A stretch of 64,000 nt of DNA from Schistosoma haematobium (GCF_000699445.3 NC_067201.1:11649501-11713500); one strand, 5' to 3'. Positions 49,395 to 60,339 are shown, counted from the stretch's first letter. Notes: generated from the letters alone by a model not told the origin. Translations and numbers: made by a program.

Positions 49395-49669
49395 ACTGCA
49401 TACTACAAATGATCGTTGTATTGTCATTTCAGGAAGTAATATTTCCCCTCAAATAAACTTACTCGTTAGACATCTTAAACACTTCACAGACTAATGTCTG
49501 GAATTATTTTGAGTTTATTTTGATAATAGTAATACTTCCTTTTAGATAAATTCTTTTTTTTTATTCTCAATTTTGTGCATGATTTAGTAGTTTTTTAAAC
49601 GTCTCGATTGAGTCAAAAACCTTTTAATTATGAAACCGAGTACGTTTGCTATCTCTAAGACAATATCTC

Positions 49670-49850
49670 ATGGAGAGACGGAATATCAGAAAGCAAAGCC
49701 ATCCTCACCTAGTATGGCGCTCCTCAGCAGTGTGCACCGACGAGTTCGCACGCTGGGATCGAGTCTAATACCTTCGGATACGCGCATTAACTCTTAACGT
49801 CTAGACCGTTGATCTAGGATCTAAACAAAATGGATATGAAAAAGTTATGA
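49670..49850 (-). repeat. Smα-type retroposon, minus strand, degenerate
   Basis: Minus strand: an A-box-like AGACGTTAAGAGTTAATGCG and a B-box-like TATTAGACTCGATCCCAGCG are followed by TGCACACTGCTGAGGAGCGC, the start of a CTGAGGA hammerhead. The rest of the ribozyme is missing, so the copy is cut at stem II. Confidence 0.6.
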
Positions 49851-49894
49851 AATAGTCCGTGTTGACTGGTCCAACAGCAGAGTACTGATAAGTT

Positions 49895-50590
49895 TTGCTA
49901 GTTGAACGCTAGATTTGGTTCCTAGGCTCTTCTAGTAACCCCCAGGCTAGGTCTATACAGCGACTTGAACACGAGAGAAAAGGTGCGAAATATATAAGAA
50001 ACACTTTACTCCAAAGTTCGTTTACGTACAGGAAATATAGGGTTTTTATAATATTTTAGATGTCCTTGGGTTTGCCAAAAATTCTGGAATGCTACTGAAC
50101 ATAGTAACAGTATAAGTAATCATCCAATCAGAAAACCTACATGCGATTTTTCACGTTTTTGACGTTTCTGGCAAAATTTCTAGTGAATGCTGATTGTATG
50201 AGATGCTTCTCAGTGTTTTCAGAGCCTTTCTTGGCTTTTTTCGAGGAGTTATTTGAATCTCCCAAACAAGTACATAAACCAATATAATTTTTGAGACCAT
50301 GCAGCAGAACGGGTCAAAATCTGGAGTAGTTATAATTTCCCCTGTATAGACTCTTTTTAGATTAAACAATATACAACACTTAGCATTAAGTAATATGAAT
50401 ATCATGAAACTAATGTAATAAATAGACTTAGTTTTATCATTTATTTGTATTATTTAGGATTTTGTAAAATAATTGCCATTCATTTCGTTATAAAATCAAT
50501 TGGGACAAGCGTTTATCATGTAGTAGTAGAATGATGACTGTTTTGTAACCCAGGATATCTTGCGCGTGTTAAATACTTGTACTAAATCAA
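49895..50590. other. unassigned stretch, possibly a further LTR-like repeat
   Basis: The stretch 49915-50240 has motifs that could be an LTR promoter region (CCAATCAG at 50125, AAATATATAAG at 49988). I see no second copy in the window, so the nature is open. The 84-codon open frame at 50151-50405 (minus) is not recognisable. Confidence 0.25.
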
Positions 50591-50597
50591 TCTAAAA

Positions 50598-50950
50598 TTA
50601 TAAGAATAGGGATTTGTGGAGATTGCAGTAATTTCAGTAGTTGAATTCATGAGTCGATCTAAGCTAAACCACCATTGAAAACCTGGGAGTACTGAATGGA
50701 AGGGTTGTTCAAGATCATGGATCGATTGAAGTTAGACATTAACACCGTTGGATGCCGGATCAGTGGTCTAGAGTTTAAGCGTTCGCTGGCGAAACTAAAG
50801 GTTATGGGTTCGATTTCCTCGCGAGTGAACGTGTGTGAGCATTGCCGAGGGGCTCCATACTAGGACTAAATGACCGTCCAGTACTTCCAGATTTCTCACT
50901 GGTAGTCTAGCTTATGTCGACTCGTGAATTCAACGACCCAAAATTACCTA
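50598..50950. repeat. two Smα-type retroposons in inverted orientation
   Basis: The left part (50598-50700) is the 3' end of a copy on the minus strand (its complement reads CCATTCAGTACTCCCAGGTTT, TTCAATGGTGG, GACTCATGAATTCAACT). The right part (about 50705-50950) is a near full-length copy on the plus strand. It has A box CAGTGGTCTAGAGTTTAAGCG, B box GGGTTCGATTTCC, and hammerhead GCCGAGGGGCTCCATACTAGG, then ACTAAATGACCGTCCAGT. The right copy has core U4 changed to C and GAAA changed to TAAA, so it is probably inactive. Confidence 0.7.
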
Positions 50951-51649
50951 ACGTTACGAGTCGCTATTTTTGTGGTAATTTTTATGCTACTTATATCATG
51001 TAAGTACATACTAGTATTATCGTTAAAATCTGAAACGGTTCAAACACTTGGAAAAATTATTTGATCAGTTCATTTTTAATTCAACAAAATTAAACTGACT
51101 TATTTTCATAGATACTAGAAATAAGGGGACAAGTCTTTACTTCTCGATTTCATTCACATCAATTTAGTTCTTTGGCATAGACTGAATCTTCTCATAGTGA
51201 ATACTCAATAGAAGCCCAAATGACCCAAGTCTATATGAGTCTGCATTAGCGATAAAACGGGTCTTGATTCGAACCATAAACTAATATATTACTAAACTAA
51301 TTAGTTGTCATTTCAGATATTTTAAGCTCAATTTACTTGATAATATACATAGATTATTTACAGATTACAATGAAATCACTACTTCTTTCAACTTAATTCT
51401 AATTAATAGTTGACTTATCCAGTTTACTAAGGATACAGTAAAGTGTATTTATTTACCATTTTCAAATACTATGATTTCAAAAGCAAAACATTTAGCTTTA
51501 TGACTAACTATTGAAAGGACAGCAAAGGAACAAATCTGGAATGACAGCTTTATATACCTTTGCCAATTAAGTTAACTTTGAGACGATAGATATAAAAAGC
51601 CTCAGAAATACGAAAAACGCACAATTTATTTGATGTAGCAAATAAGATT

Positions 51650-51850
51650 GTCTAGTACCCATGTACTGAAACTGGATGATACGGGATCGAGTCTGTCAGG
51701 GAGCATCAACTCCCTCAAGATGACAGGTACACCTTGCTGATGAGTGCCAAGTAGCACGAAACCCGCGTCCAGGGTTTCCTGTCGACTACCTCCAACCACC
51801 ATCTAAAAGTCATGAGTGAATATCTGTAGATCGTTTAAAATATTAATTAT
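51650..51850 (+). repeat. Smα retroposon, classical subfamily
   Basis: Holds a B-box-like GGGATCGAGTCTG followed by TCAGGGAGCATCAACTCCCT and an intact hammerhead, then GACTACCTCCAACCACCATC. It aligns with the minus-strand copy at 60340-60660. Confidence 0.75.
51722..51783 (+). ncRNA. type I hammerhead ribozyme, complete
   Basis: All conserved parts are present: core CTGATGA (51737-51743), stem II GTGC/GCAC with loop CAAGTA, GAA (51758-51760), a short stem III (ACCCGCGT) and cleavage triplet GTC ending at 51769. Stem I is two-part: ACCTTG (51731-51736) pairs with CAGGGT (51770-51775), and outside an asymmetric bulge (TAC opposite TT) GACAGG (51722-51727) pairs perfectly with CCTGTC (51778-51783). 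The bulge is where schistosome hammerheads make their activating contact with loop II. The predicted role is self-cleavage of the retroposon transcript. Stem III forms only two pairs in cis. Confidence 0.88.
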
Positions 51851-52183
51851 GGAGATGATGTATTACACAAATATTGGATCACTATGTTTATTTTACTAAT
51901 GTTAATGATAAATTTCGCACGCTTAACTTTTGTTTATGAAGATCAGGTAGAAAGCCCCTCATAGCAATAGTTTCTGCATAATGGCGTTCACTACATTTTA
52001 ATTATTTCTTACTCCTTTCTTGTTATCCATGTTATATTCATCATCCATTGTCTAGTGATCACACTTTTGGATATCTTTGTTTTAAACACGGTGAACATAA
52101 TAAGGATATTATCAAAACTTTTAAAATTTGTCTTACAAGATTAATATTACATCGAGTTTCCGTGCTAAATGTTCATCATTTTA

Positions 52184-52630
52184 TTTATTTGAACTCATAA
52201 ATATTGGTAAAAGGGGCAACGACTACAAATGCGCCAAACAAGTCACTTGATTTGTGTGTGTGGGCTGTGATACTGTTCCGGTGCCCAAACCGAAGCAGGT
52301 GTTTTTTTTAGGGGGCCACACACGGAGCCTTCGACCCAAAAGTCTGATACATAAGGCAGTGGAGCAACATCAGGAGATGCAGTCCTATGGTAGCTGATGA
52401 CTAATAATTGGTTCATACTCCATTTGCTCACTCACGATCCTGTAGTCAATGTGTACCATCGGTTTGGAAGCAGAGTTTTCCAACCCTTATAGGTGAACCC
52501 TCCGTGTCCACCAATCCTGTTAAGGCGCCGAAAATTCTCTTTTCATTCTTACGACTTCGTTAAAAAAAACGCTCTCACCGTGAGAAGGCATTGAGTAGGA
52601 CTTTCCTGACAGTGGTTATATACACGTGGC
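52184..52630 (-). mobile_element. R1-family retroposon, minus strand
   Basis: Minus-strand copy with the tail at the left (ATTTTATTTATTTGAAC) and the 5' region at the right, ending near CAGTGGTTATATACACGTGG. It is shorter at its 5' end than the copies at 27 and 43 kb, that is, 5'-truncated. It lies in the 3' flank of the four-membrane-segment gene. Confidence 0.72.
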
Positions 52631-52861
52631 AAAACACAAATAATGAAATTGTTCGATTTATATATTAATTAAAACCATTTATTTATAATTATTCATTGAT
52701 ATTTCATTGATTTTATACAAGAAATAGATAAACATATTTAACATATCTAGTAATAATAGTAGTAATCTTTTCTTGGCTTTGATTTACTATGAAATTAAAA
52801 CTTCCATATGAACATATCATTATTATCATTGATAATCAATAAACATTATAGAATTAATCAA

Positions 52862-55800
52862 TTAAAGACGATCCATTTGAATTGGTTTTGTATAAAGAAT
52901 ACATAAACCAAATGGTATACATGTAACACTTATCCATAATGATGCAAATATCCAAAATGCAAAAGAATGATTCACTTGAGTAAACATGTATACAATTGAT
53001 GCACAGAGAAAGCCAACTAAAATGATGGAGAAGCAAAGAATAAAGAAAAGAAAGTAGAAATCACGAATAAGTAGATAAAACTATAATAGAACGGAAAACA
53101 GCCATAGATTCATAATTATGGTTAATAATATAGTAAACTATTGGTTGGAGACATTGGATGATATGTTTCAAAATTGATCGTAACTTGTATTACTGCATTC
53201 AATCATTGTATCGGAATCGTCGATACGCACTATTGAGTAGACCCACAATAGGATGAAACAACTGTTTAATGCTCTTTTAATCATTTTACTGATGACCGGT
53301 TCATTTTAGTGTAAATATTCGGATAAATCTACAAGATGACTGACGTGAATAGGGAAACAAAAAGCCCTGACAAACTACGAAAGCTATTTTTCGAGACGTT
53401 ATTCCATTTTATTCAAAGCTTGTAAAACACTTACATTTGTTTTTGTCTCTAATCTATTCTACAGAACATAAGCTTTCGTTCGATGTATGATTCATTGCCA
53501 TACTCTTTTCTGTTCCGAAGCTATTGTAATTTAAACATAATATTTTGCACCCTATTTTATACTCTAATTCCCAGCTTTGGACATAATTGTATTTTTCTTA
53601 TTTATTGTAAGTTGTGGTCGCGTTATTCACTTATTTATTCATGTACCTTTTTACACTAATCCGAACTGAACTGAAATCACGATATCGGGAATAGATCGAG
53701 TAGTGTTCCAGTTGTCTTGTTTTCTCTCATTCGCGTGCTTGTCAGCCAACCAGGTGATAGAATAGTTTTCTTCTCTCTACCCCACTTCGAACTCACGCGT
53801 ACTAGCCTCAAGGTTAAGTCGGTCAGCCTATCGCACCAAGGTCTTAATGTGGATTAGATGATAAGTATCTTCAGCACCAAAAGTCGGTAAACAGACCAAA
53901 GGACATAACAATGACATTTAGAAATTCTATAATTTTAAACAGTATTACATGTTATGAATGTATTATTTTCACATTGTGAATGACCTCAGTAAATTTTCTA
54001 TTCTTAAATTATTGCTTATAACATTTATGTAGAGTTACTTTCATCAGTAAATAATAAATAAGTCGTAACAACAATAATGAATATAAAATTGAACATGTAA
54101 ATTCATATCCATTGAAATACAATAAAATGCAAATGAGTGTATGCATACATTGTGGAAGACCTATTCATCTCATTTGCACAAACAATAGATATCCGTATAG
54201 TGCGATCAAGATGTTCATACATCCATGTGAGTATATATGTATATTTGTGTTCTCACTTAAAATGATCTACTTGTTTTGGTCTCTTTCTTAAAATAAATGT
54301 AAATGAGAATTCTTATTTTTATAAATAATATCAATAATATTAATAATGGTTTATTTTAAAGAAACAAATCGATTAAGAATACTCTCTCTTAACTTCAATC
54401 AAACTATGTAAATACGATTGAATCTCTGTAACATTGAATGATTTCATTGAATAGTGATCAATATCATCTTTGATAGAGTTTTGTTCTCTAAAAACTGGAT
54501 GATTTGATCATGGAGCTTTCGTTGTTCTTCTGAACGACATCATCAATACAAATTTCTATCAAACTATCTAGCTCAGAGAACAAAACTCTATCAAAATCAT
54601 TTACATGAGATACGAATATTCACCATCATCTCATTATAATGTTTGTCTAATTTAATTCAGTGTTCACCTAGTCTATGAACCGAACAAGACTCTGTGACCA
54701 AAGACCAATAAGCTAGCTATTCTGATGTATCTCAACCCTGCTAACTATAGAGAGATGTCCAAGTTCGAACGGGGACATATATTCTGCAAACAGCCAGAAG
54801 CACGAGCAATAACAGGCACAAATCAAACGTATTTATATAGCATAAAATTGTCCTTGGGAAGCGTTACAAAATAGCATACTAAAAGATACAACGAACCAAT
54901 AGTGTTTAAGATTCTCCTAAATGGGACATACGACATGAAAGTGAATATGAGCGTTTTTGACGAGAAAAGAAGAAAATTCGAAATTTTAAAATAAAATTAC
55001 AAAAATAAGGTATTTACCAAGTGAGTTCTAAGGATCTAACATCCCTAACAATTTTGTAGATCAAGTTTTCTGTAGTATATACTTTAATATCATTAACTAA
55101 ATATTTTATATAAACAGGAATAATTTGAAGTTAGTTATCACTGTTAAACCAATATCAGATGGTTGTGTGCGTTTTTTCTTCCTTTGTTTTAAACTTATCA
55201 CCTATGTGAAACTGAAATGACATATGGGATTGAGCAATAGTATGTTCAGGTTTTGAGTATAAAATAATTCAGATAATAAGTCAAAATCTAATGGTTCATA
55301 TTTAGAATGCTGTCCTATTCTCATGCGATGTATTTTGTAATGAAAAAAAACACATTTAAACTGACCAAATAGACTCTACAGATCACAAATTTCCATTAGA
55401 ACTTTCAGAAACCTATCATGATATCAGGCTCTAGTGAGCTATCTAATGTTTTCTTAGTTTTCAGTGTTTACTGGACGATGGCAGTTTATAACAAAAGACT
55501 CTCTATAAATTACGTAGTATTTACTTACTTTCGCTTGTTATTCCCAATGGGACATAGGCCGCCGACCAGCATTCTCCAACCCACTCTGTCCTCCGCCTTC
55601 TTTTCTAGTTCCATCCAATTCTTGTTCATTTTTCTCATATCTATCTCCATTTCTCGGCGTAATGTGTTCTTTGGTCTTCCTCTCCTCCTTTGACCTTGCG
55701 AATTCCATATGAGGGCTAGCCTTGTAACGCAGTTAGATGTTTTCTTCAATGTGTGTCCTATCCACTTCCAGCGCTTCTTCCTGATTTCTTCCTCTAGTGA

Positions 55801-58800
55801 GATCTGGCTTGTTCTCTCCCACAGTTGGTTGTTGCTAATAGTGTCCGGAAAACGGATCCGAAGTATTTTGCGTAGACAACTGTTAATAAACACCTATATT
55901 TTCTGGATGATGGCTTTCGTAGTTCTCCAGGTTTCTGGCCCATACAGTAGAACTGTCTTGACATTTGTATTGAAAATCCTGACCTTGGTGTTGGTTGACA
56001 GTTGCTTTGAGTTCCAGATGTTCCTCAGTTGTAAATATGCTGCTCTTGCTTTGCCGATCTGCGCCTTCACATCTGCATCAGATCCACCCTGTTCATCTAT
56101 GATGCTGCCCACATATGTAAAGGTTTTCACATCTCCCAAATCTTCTCCGTCAATTATGATTGGATTGGTGCATGCTGTGTTGTATCGGAGAATCTTCCTT
56201 GTCCATTTATGTATATTGAGATCTACTGCTGCTAAGGCTGCTGCTACATTAGTCGTCTTCTCCTTTATTTGTTGTTGCGTTTGCGATAGGAGGGCCAGAT
56301 CATCTGCGAAGTCTAGATCGTCCAGCTGCATCCTAACTGTCCACTATATCCCACGCTTTCCCTCAGATATTAACGTCTTCATACATAGTACTAATGAATC
56401 TTAATAATTTAAATGTTAAATATTATAATAAAACAATGAAGTAATAGACCTTTTCATTGTTTCATTTCAACTTAATAAACATTATAATGATAGTGAAAAA
56501 TAGTTAAAACTAAACAAAATATACCTTAAACTTACTAGTTAAAATAAGTAATATCATTGTAATAATAATTATTTTCTTTGTTCTACCTGGTCCAGATACA
56601 ATAGAGACAAGAATTAAAAGACCTGATGCACCAAGAAAAAGTATCGATATTAAACTTAATGATAAATGAATTTTAGCTTCTCTTGGTGGTTCTTCATTAT
56701 CTATAAATTATAGAAACAGATAAAATATAATTATCAGTTTTAGGGGTTGTGGAGATTGTTAAGTTTTTGATTGAGATCATGAACCGATCGGTGTTAGACC
56801 ACCACTGAAAGCCTGGAAGCACTGGATGGCCGTTTCGTCCTATTGTGGGACTCTTCATCAGTGCGCATGCACGATCCAACCCCGTGGGATTCTAACCCAG
56901 GGCTTTCAGCCTCGCGCGCGAACGCTTAACCTACTAGACCACTGAGCCGGCATCCAATGGTGTTAATGTCTAACCCCAACCAATCCACGAAATTGCGCGA
57001 CCATCTTCCATTGTACTGAGGCAGACACCTGTTTCTACCCGACACGGATTGTCAAATTGAATTTTCAATATAATTTATTATTTAACATTCTAGTTTGTAA
57101 TGTTGTTGATTGTTGGCAACAAACTAAAAATATATTTCACTAGTTGGAATCATGAGTCAATCGAAGCTAGATCACCACCATGGAAAACCTGGAAGCACTG
57201 AACACCCGTTTCGTTCCAGTATGGGGCTCCTCAGCAGTGCGCATCCACGAACTATAATTTTGTACATGTTAATAATCATCAGTAAATTGTATTAGATCTA
57301 ATAATGGTATTTGTTAATTGAATAGATAGATTGTCTTAGGTAAAGAAGTTGATCAGTTTTAGAAATTGAATATGTGACCAAGATAGTTCAAAACTTTGGA
57401 ATTTTACTTAATCAATTACTCATTTAAATTTAGTCTGATCAACTGTATCATATTTTCAGTCTTTACAAAGGAACTTGGCACAAGTCCATGAAGTCACTGA
57501 CAAGTGGACTGAGCCATGTTGGTAGGTGTAGACTAACTGGTTGGGGACCGCGAAATGGCAACCGATGGTTAGAGACTTTGAATGACGTGGCTCAAAATCG
57601 TTTGGAATGGCTCAGGTACATCCACTCTTTATGTTCCCCGAAATTCTGATCTTCTGAATTTTTCATGCCCCTTTTTTCTCTTTCTAAGTCTATTTCACTG
57701 GACTATACTACTTGAATAACATCTTCAAACCCTAATCTTTCCGTTTACTGCTTATACTCTTACTACCTCTACCACTATGGGATTTGAATCGGTAACTGCA
57801 TCTCTGTGCTAATGTGGTATGGCAACTCGAACTGATGTATGTACGTACAAAGTTCTATGTTTTTACTGAGTGACTGACTTTACAAAGGAAATATTGTTCG
57901 AATCTCAATAGTTCAATTAATTAATCAAGTGATATTACGACAGAAACATTATAATTGGGTGAATATTGAAAAGGTAGTAAGTTTTGAAATCATTTTACAA
58001 GCAATGATTATTTATATTTTTATGGTAATAATTACTAGATATTCGGGTTATTTTATTCTCATATTCTTGTATTTTTAATTTCTCATTTGGTATATAAATG
58101 ATTGTTGAATGTTCAACCGTTCTTGTATTATTATAAATTCATTATCTATCTGTTGTTTAGTTCCCTTTCACTTATGTCGTAAATATGAACACAATGTAAT
58201 TTCTTATTTATATGGTGCCGAAATTACCTTATATTACTATATGAGTTTGAGACTCATGATATTGCTACACAGCTGAGAAAGTAACAGTTCATTGACTTTG
58301 TCTTTTTATTGAATGATGGATTGAGAGTCGCTCGAGAACCAACAAACGTTAAGGTCTCAATTATCGTTCATTGATTGCTGACATTGGAAAAATAAGTCAT
58401 CAATCCTACAGGTAATATAGATGAGTAAATCGTTGGTCAAATGGGATACTACAACTTTTCTCATAATAAACAGCCTGATCACATAAGCTTCAATAAAATT
58501 CTAGAATATAGTCTTCTTGAAGTTGATGACAAAAAAGTATCACAATAAATTAACATAATGAACTAAATGTAATATGGCCTTTTGAGTAATCTAACTTAAA
58601 TAGATTCATTAAACTCAACTATTGAAATCGCTGCAATCTCTACAAACCTATATTCTAATAATAGTTATCATACGCCAACTAGTGACTGGTGGATTTCCAG
58701 GAATTCTAATAAGTCCAATCTGTGTCGGGTGGAAACAATCATCCCCTTCAGATAATTAATGAAGGCTAACACAAGATTATGGATCGATTGAAGTTAGACA

Positions 58801-59698
58801 TTCACACCATTATATCCCAGATCAGTGGTCTAAAGGCTAGGCGTTCGCGTGCGAGACCACAGGCCATGTGTTCGAGTTCCGCGTGCGGAATCATGGATAC
58901 GCACTGCTGAGGAATCCTATACTAGGTCGAAACGGCTTTCAGATTTTCAATGGTAACTTAGCTTATAATAACTCATGAATTCAACTATTAAAATTATTAC
59001 AATCTCTACAAATTCCCATTCTAATAAGAAATATTCAGGTTAACTAAAACTATACTAAGTATATTATATCTACATTAAACATTTATTTATCTCAACTCTA
59101 TAATCCACTGAATTTTTTTAAAACTTAACTCATTACACATAATAACATGTAAACTATGAATAACGAATCATTAATAAATCAACTGTAATTCTTTGCTTTA
59201 CCTACTGAATTCATGCCAAAAATATTCAAAAAAAAATTTCATAGCAAATACTCTATGTATCTACAATGGATTGATCACTGGGTGGTGAGCAATGTCATAT
59301 GTGTCATGTCCTTCTAAGTTCAGATCGAATTCTGTTAACCAAGTTGTATTGTGGCCACTAGTCTAAGTGACTCGACATTACGTGTACTATATTGAGATGA
59401 GATGGTGATTCGAGTTAGTCTACATGAAACCTTGGATCTAGATTTCGTGCTATTTGGCACTTAACACATTACACATAATAACATGTGAAATATAAATAAA
59501 TAATCATTAATAAATCAACTGTAATTCTTTCCTTTACTAACACAATTCATGCCAAAATTATTTTGAAAAAGGAAACAAACAAAAAAGAATATTTCATAAC
59601 TTACCTTTCCAATATGGTGATAAAATTAAACCAACCCCTAATGTACAAATTGCCAATATAATTGTAATTAAAAAACATAATAATCGAAAAATTGACAT
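52862..59698 (-). CDS. four-membrane-segment small protein, unrecognised
   Basis: Three minus-strand exons with good splice sites and matching phases (59605-59698, 56536-56700, 52862-53016) give a 137-residue protein. Exon 1 starts [20 protein letters not shown] and supplies membrane segment 1. Exon 2 begins with an acidic/proline loop ([10 protein letters not shown]), then segment 2 ([20 protein letters not shown]), a short basic turn (GPGRTKK) and segment 3. Exon 3 completes segment 3, then NHSFAFW and segment 4, ending in [10 protein letters not shown]. The layout (four segments, one short polar loop, cytoplasmic basic turn) is like small tetraspan proteins of the PMP22/claudin/TMEM kind, but the claudin W-GLW-C-C signature is absent, so I do not assign a family. 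The introns (2.9 and 3.5 kb) are full of retroposons. A minus-strand AATAAA lies at 52678-52683. Confidence 0.75.
53200..53300 (+). repeat. degenerate hammerhead retroposon relic
   Basis: CGCACTATTGAGTAGACCCA, CAATAGGATGAAACAACTGT and TTAATGCTC follow the pattern of the CTGAGGA-subfamily ribozyme with several core changes. It lies in intron 2 of the four-membrane-segment gene. Confidence 0.45.
53690..53880 (-). repeat. tRNA-like head of a Smα-type retroposon, diverged
   Basis: Minus strand: CGATAGGCTGACCGACTTAA resembles the A box, and about 35 bp on ACGCGTGAGTTCGAAGTGGGG resembles the B box. No hammerhead is recognisable after it. Confidence 0.4.
54469..54595. repeat. perfect 21-bp inverted repeat
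   Basis: TTTGATAGAGTTTTGTTCTCT at 54469-54489 is exactly complementary to AGAGAACAAAACTCTATCAAA at 54575-54595, with an 85-bp spacer, and pairing continues imperfectly outside. It may be a small MITE or a hairpin-forming RNA. It lies in intron 2 of the four-membrane-segment gene. Confidence 0.8.
54650..55045 (-). repeat. LTR-like repeat R4, minus strand
   Basis: Complement of the R4 block at 32384-32720 with the same start (TGTTAGGGATGTTAGATCC), CCAAT-type box and TATA-like box (CTATATAAATACG). Solo, without adjacent retrotransposon genes. Confidence 0.55.
55515..56375 (-). mobile_element. RTE-clade (SR2-like) LINE 3' fragment, recent
   Basis: On the minus strand this encodes about 270 residues of the C-terminal half of an RTE reverse transcriptase. 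They start before the catalytic FADD motif ([20 protein letters not shown]) and run to the natural end ([20 protein letters not shown], stop). The frame is interrupted only by a TAG in place of CAG between QKI and VFINSC, and another TAG just before the FADD region (GI*WT). The tail is a TAAG-type repeat at the left. It is in intron 2 of the four-membrane-segment gene, in sense orientation. It is much less decayed than the copy at 6 kb. Confidence 0.92.
56735..57000 (-). repeat. full-length Smα-type retroposon, minus strand
   Basis: Minus-strand order: a leader (TTGGTTGGGGTTAGACATTA, ACACCATTGGATGCCGG), A box CAGTGGTCTAGTAGGTTAAGC, B box GGGTTAGAATCCC, hammerhead GCGCACTGATGAAGAGTCCC, ACAATAGGACGAAACGGCCA, TCCAGTGC, then CTTTCAGTGGTGG. 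The ribozyme has the first core base altered (C3 to A relative to CTGANGA at the usual position) and ATC instead of GTC at the cleavage site. It lies in intron 1 of the four-membrane-segment gene. Confidence 0.8.
57140..57252 (-). repeat. Smα-type retroposon 3' part, minus strand
   Basis: 5'-truncated copy that begins at GTTCGTGGATGCGCACTG (minus strand) and contains hammerhead, CTTCCAGGTTTTCCATGGTG, and TCATGATTCCAACTA at its 3' end. Confidence 0.7.
57195..57240 (-). ncRNA. type I hammerhead, CTGAGGA subfamily, good stem I
   Basis: Minus strand: GCACTG (57240-57235) pairs perfectly with CAGTGC (57200-57195) to form stem I. The core CTGAGGA and GAA are intact. Stem II (GCCC..GGAAC) is damaged and the cleavage triplet is GTT instead of GTC. 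Weak or no activity is expected. Confidence 0.55.
57480..57870 (+). repeat. R2-family copy, plus strand
   Basis: Longest R2 copy; aligns with 7774-8165 throughout, from ACTGAGCCATGTTGGTAGGT to GGTATGGCAACTCGAACTGA, TGTATGTACGTACAAAG. The first 130 bp read as a possible RT C-terminus in broken frames (WRNR-type ending not preserved). Confidence 0.65.
58760..58985 (+). repeat. full-length Smα-type retroposon, plus strand
   Basis: Leader GATCGATTGAAGTTAGACATTC, A box CAGTGGTCTAAAGGCTAGGC, B box GTGTTCGAGTTCC, hammerhead GCACTGCTGAGGAATCCTAT, ACTAGGTCGAAACGGC. The cleavage side reads TTTC, so GTC is lost. It lies in intron 1 of the four-membrane-segment gene. Confidence 0.75.
59124..59598 (-). 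mobile_element. truncated Smα insertion flanked by long direct repeats
   Basis: The insert (about 59244-59459, minus strand) is the 3' two-thirds of the classical Smα, matching 60345-60563 and starting at hammerhead stem II (GTGCCAAATAGCAC) so that the CTGANGA core is gone. It is flanked by a roughly 120-bp direct repeat: 59124-59243 and 59460-59598 share CTTAAC.CATTACACATAATA, ATCATTAATAAATCAACTGT and AATTCATGCCAAAA. The right copy has about 20 extra bases and ends exactly at the splice donor (59599-59604) of exon 1 of the four-membrane-segment gene. Confidence 0.75.
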
Positions 59699-60335
59699 GG
59701 TATGTATGTATGTTTTGTTTCTTTTTTCTTTTTTTCTTTTTTTTTGAGAAACAATATGTAACAAAATCAAAAGAATTAAATTTCTTGTCGTTTTTTCTTT
59801 CTTTTTACTTTTCTTTCTTTTTTCTTTTTATTTCCCTCCCTTTCCTATCATAAATTTATAGAATATTGAAAATTGTTTAATGAAATTCAAATTTTGAAAA
59901 TGTTTAGCCAGAGTTCATGGAAATTATGATTTGTTTAGTTTCACTTCTTTTTTCTCTTTTTTCTTTTCTTTGTTTTTACAACAGATCCTATGGATATTTA
60001 ACCTCCATTGAAATATATATATATATATATATTTACTATGCAAAATTTATGCAAAACAGTTGTCAACGATGTTCTTTTAAAAAAAGAAAAAAAATTAATG
60101 GTTGTCTGTGTTGTTTGTTTTTCTATTGGTGAAAAACTAAATGAGTAGTTGAGTGCATCTGACCTTGAGGGGAAAAATCGAAATGCTTTTTGTGTAAAAA
60201 AATATATACATAGACGATATTCATTGATTATTTTCGAAATAAATTGTGACTTGAAATTTGACCTTTGGTTGCATGATTTGCACTACTGTTTTCGATATAA
60301 TAAGTAGTGCTGAAACATACCTCGGATATATTCAA
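59699..60335. other. 5' flank of the four-membrane-segment gene
   Basis: Contains a long T/C-rich (TTTC)n-like region at 59711-59840 immediately upstream of the start codon, and a (TA)n run at 60014-60030. No gene is visible. The pyrimidine-rich run on the plus strand is purine-rich in the transcript. Confidence 0.5.
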
Positions 60336-60339
60336 ATAC

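Noticed and set aside
55709..56404. 231-codon plus-strand open frame
   Set aside because: The longest single open frame here, but it is antisense to the RTE fragment; the motifs ([15 protein letters not shown]) are on the minus strand.
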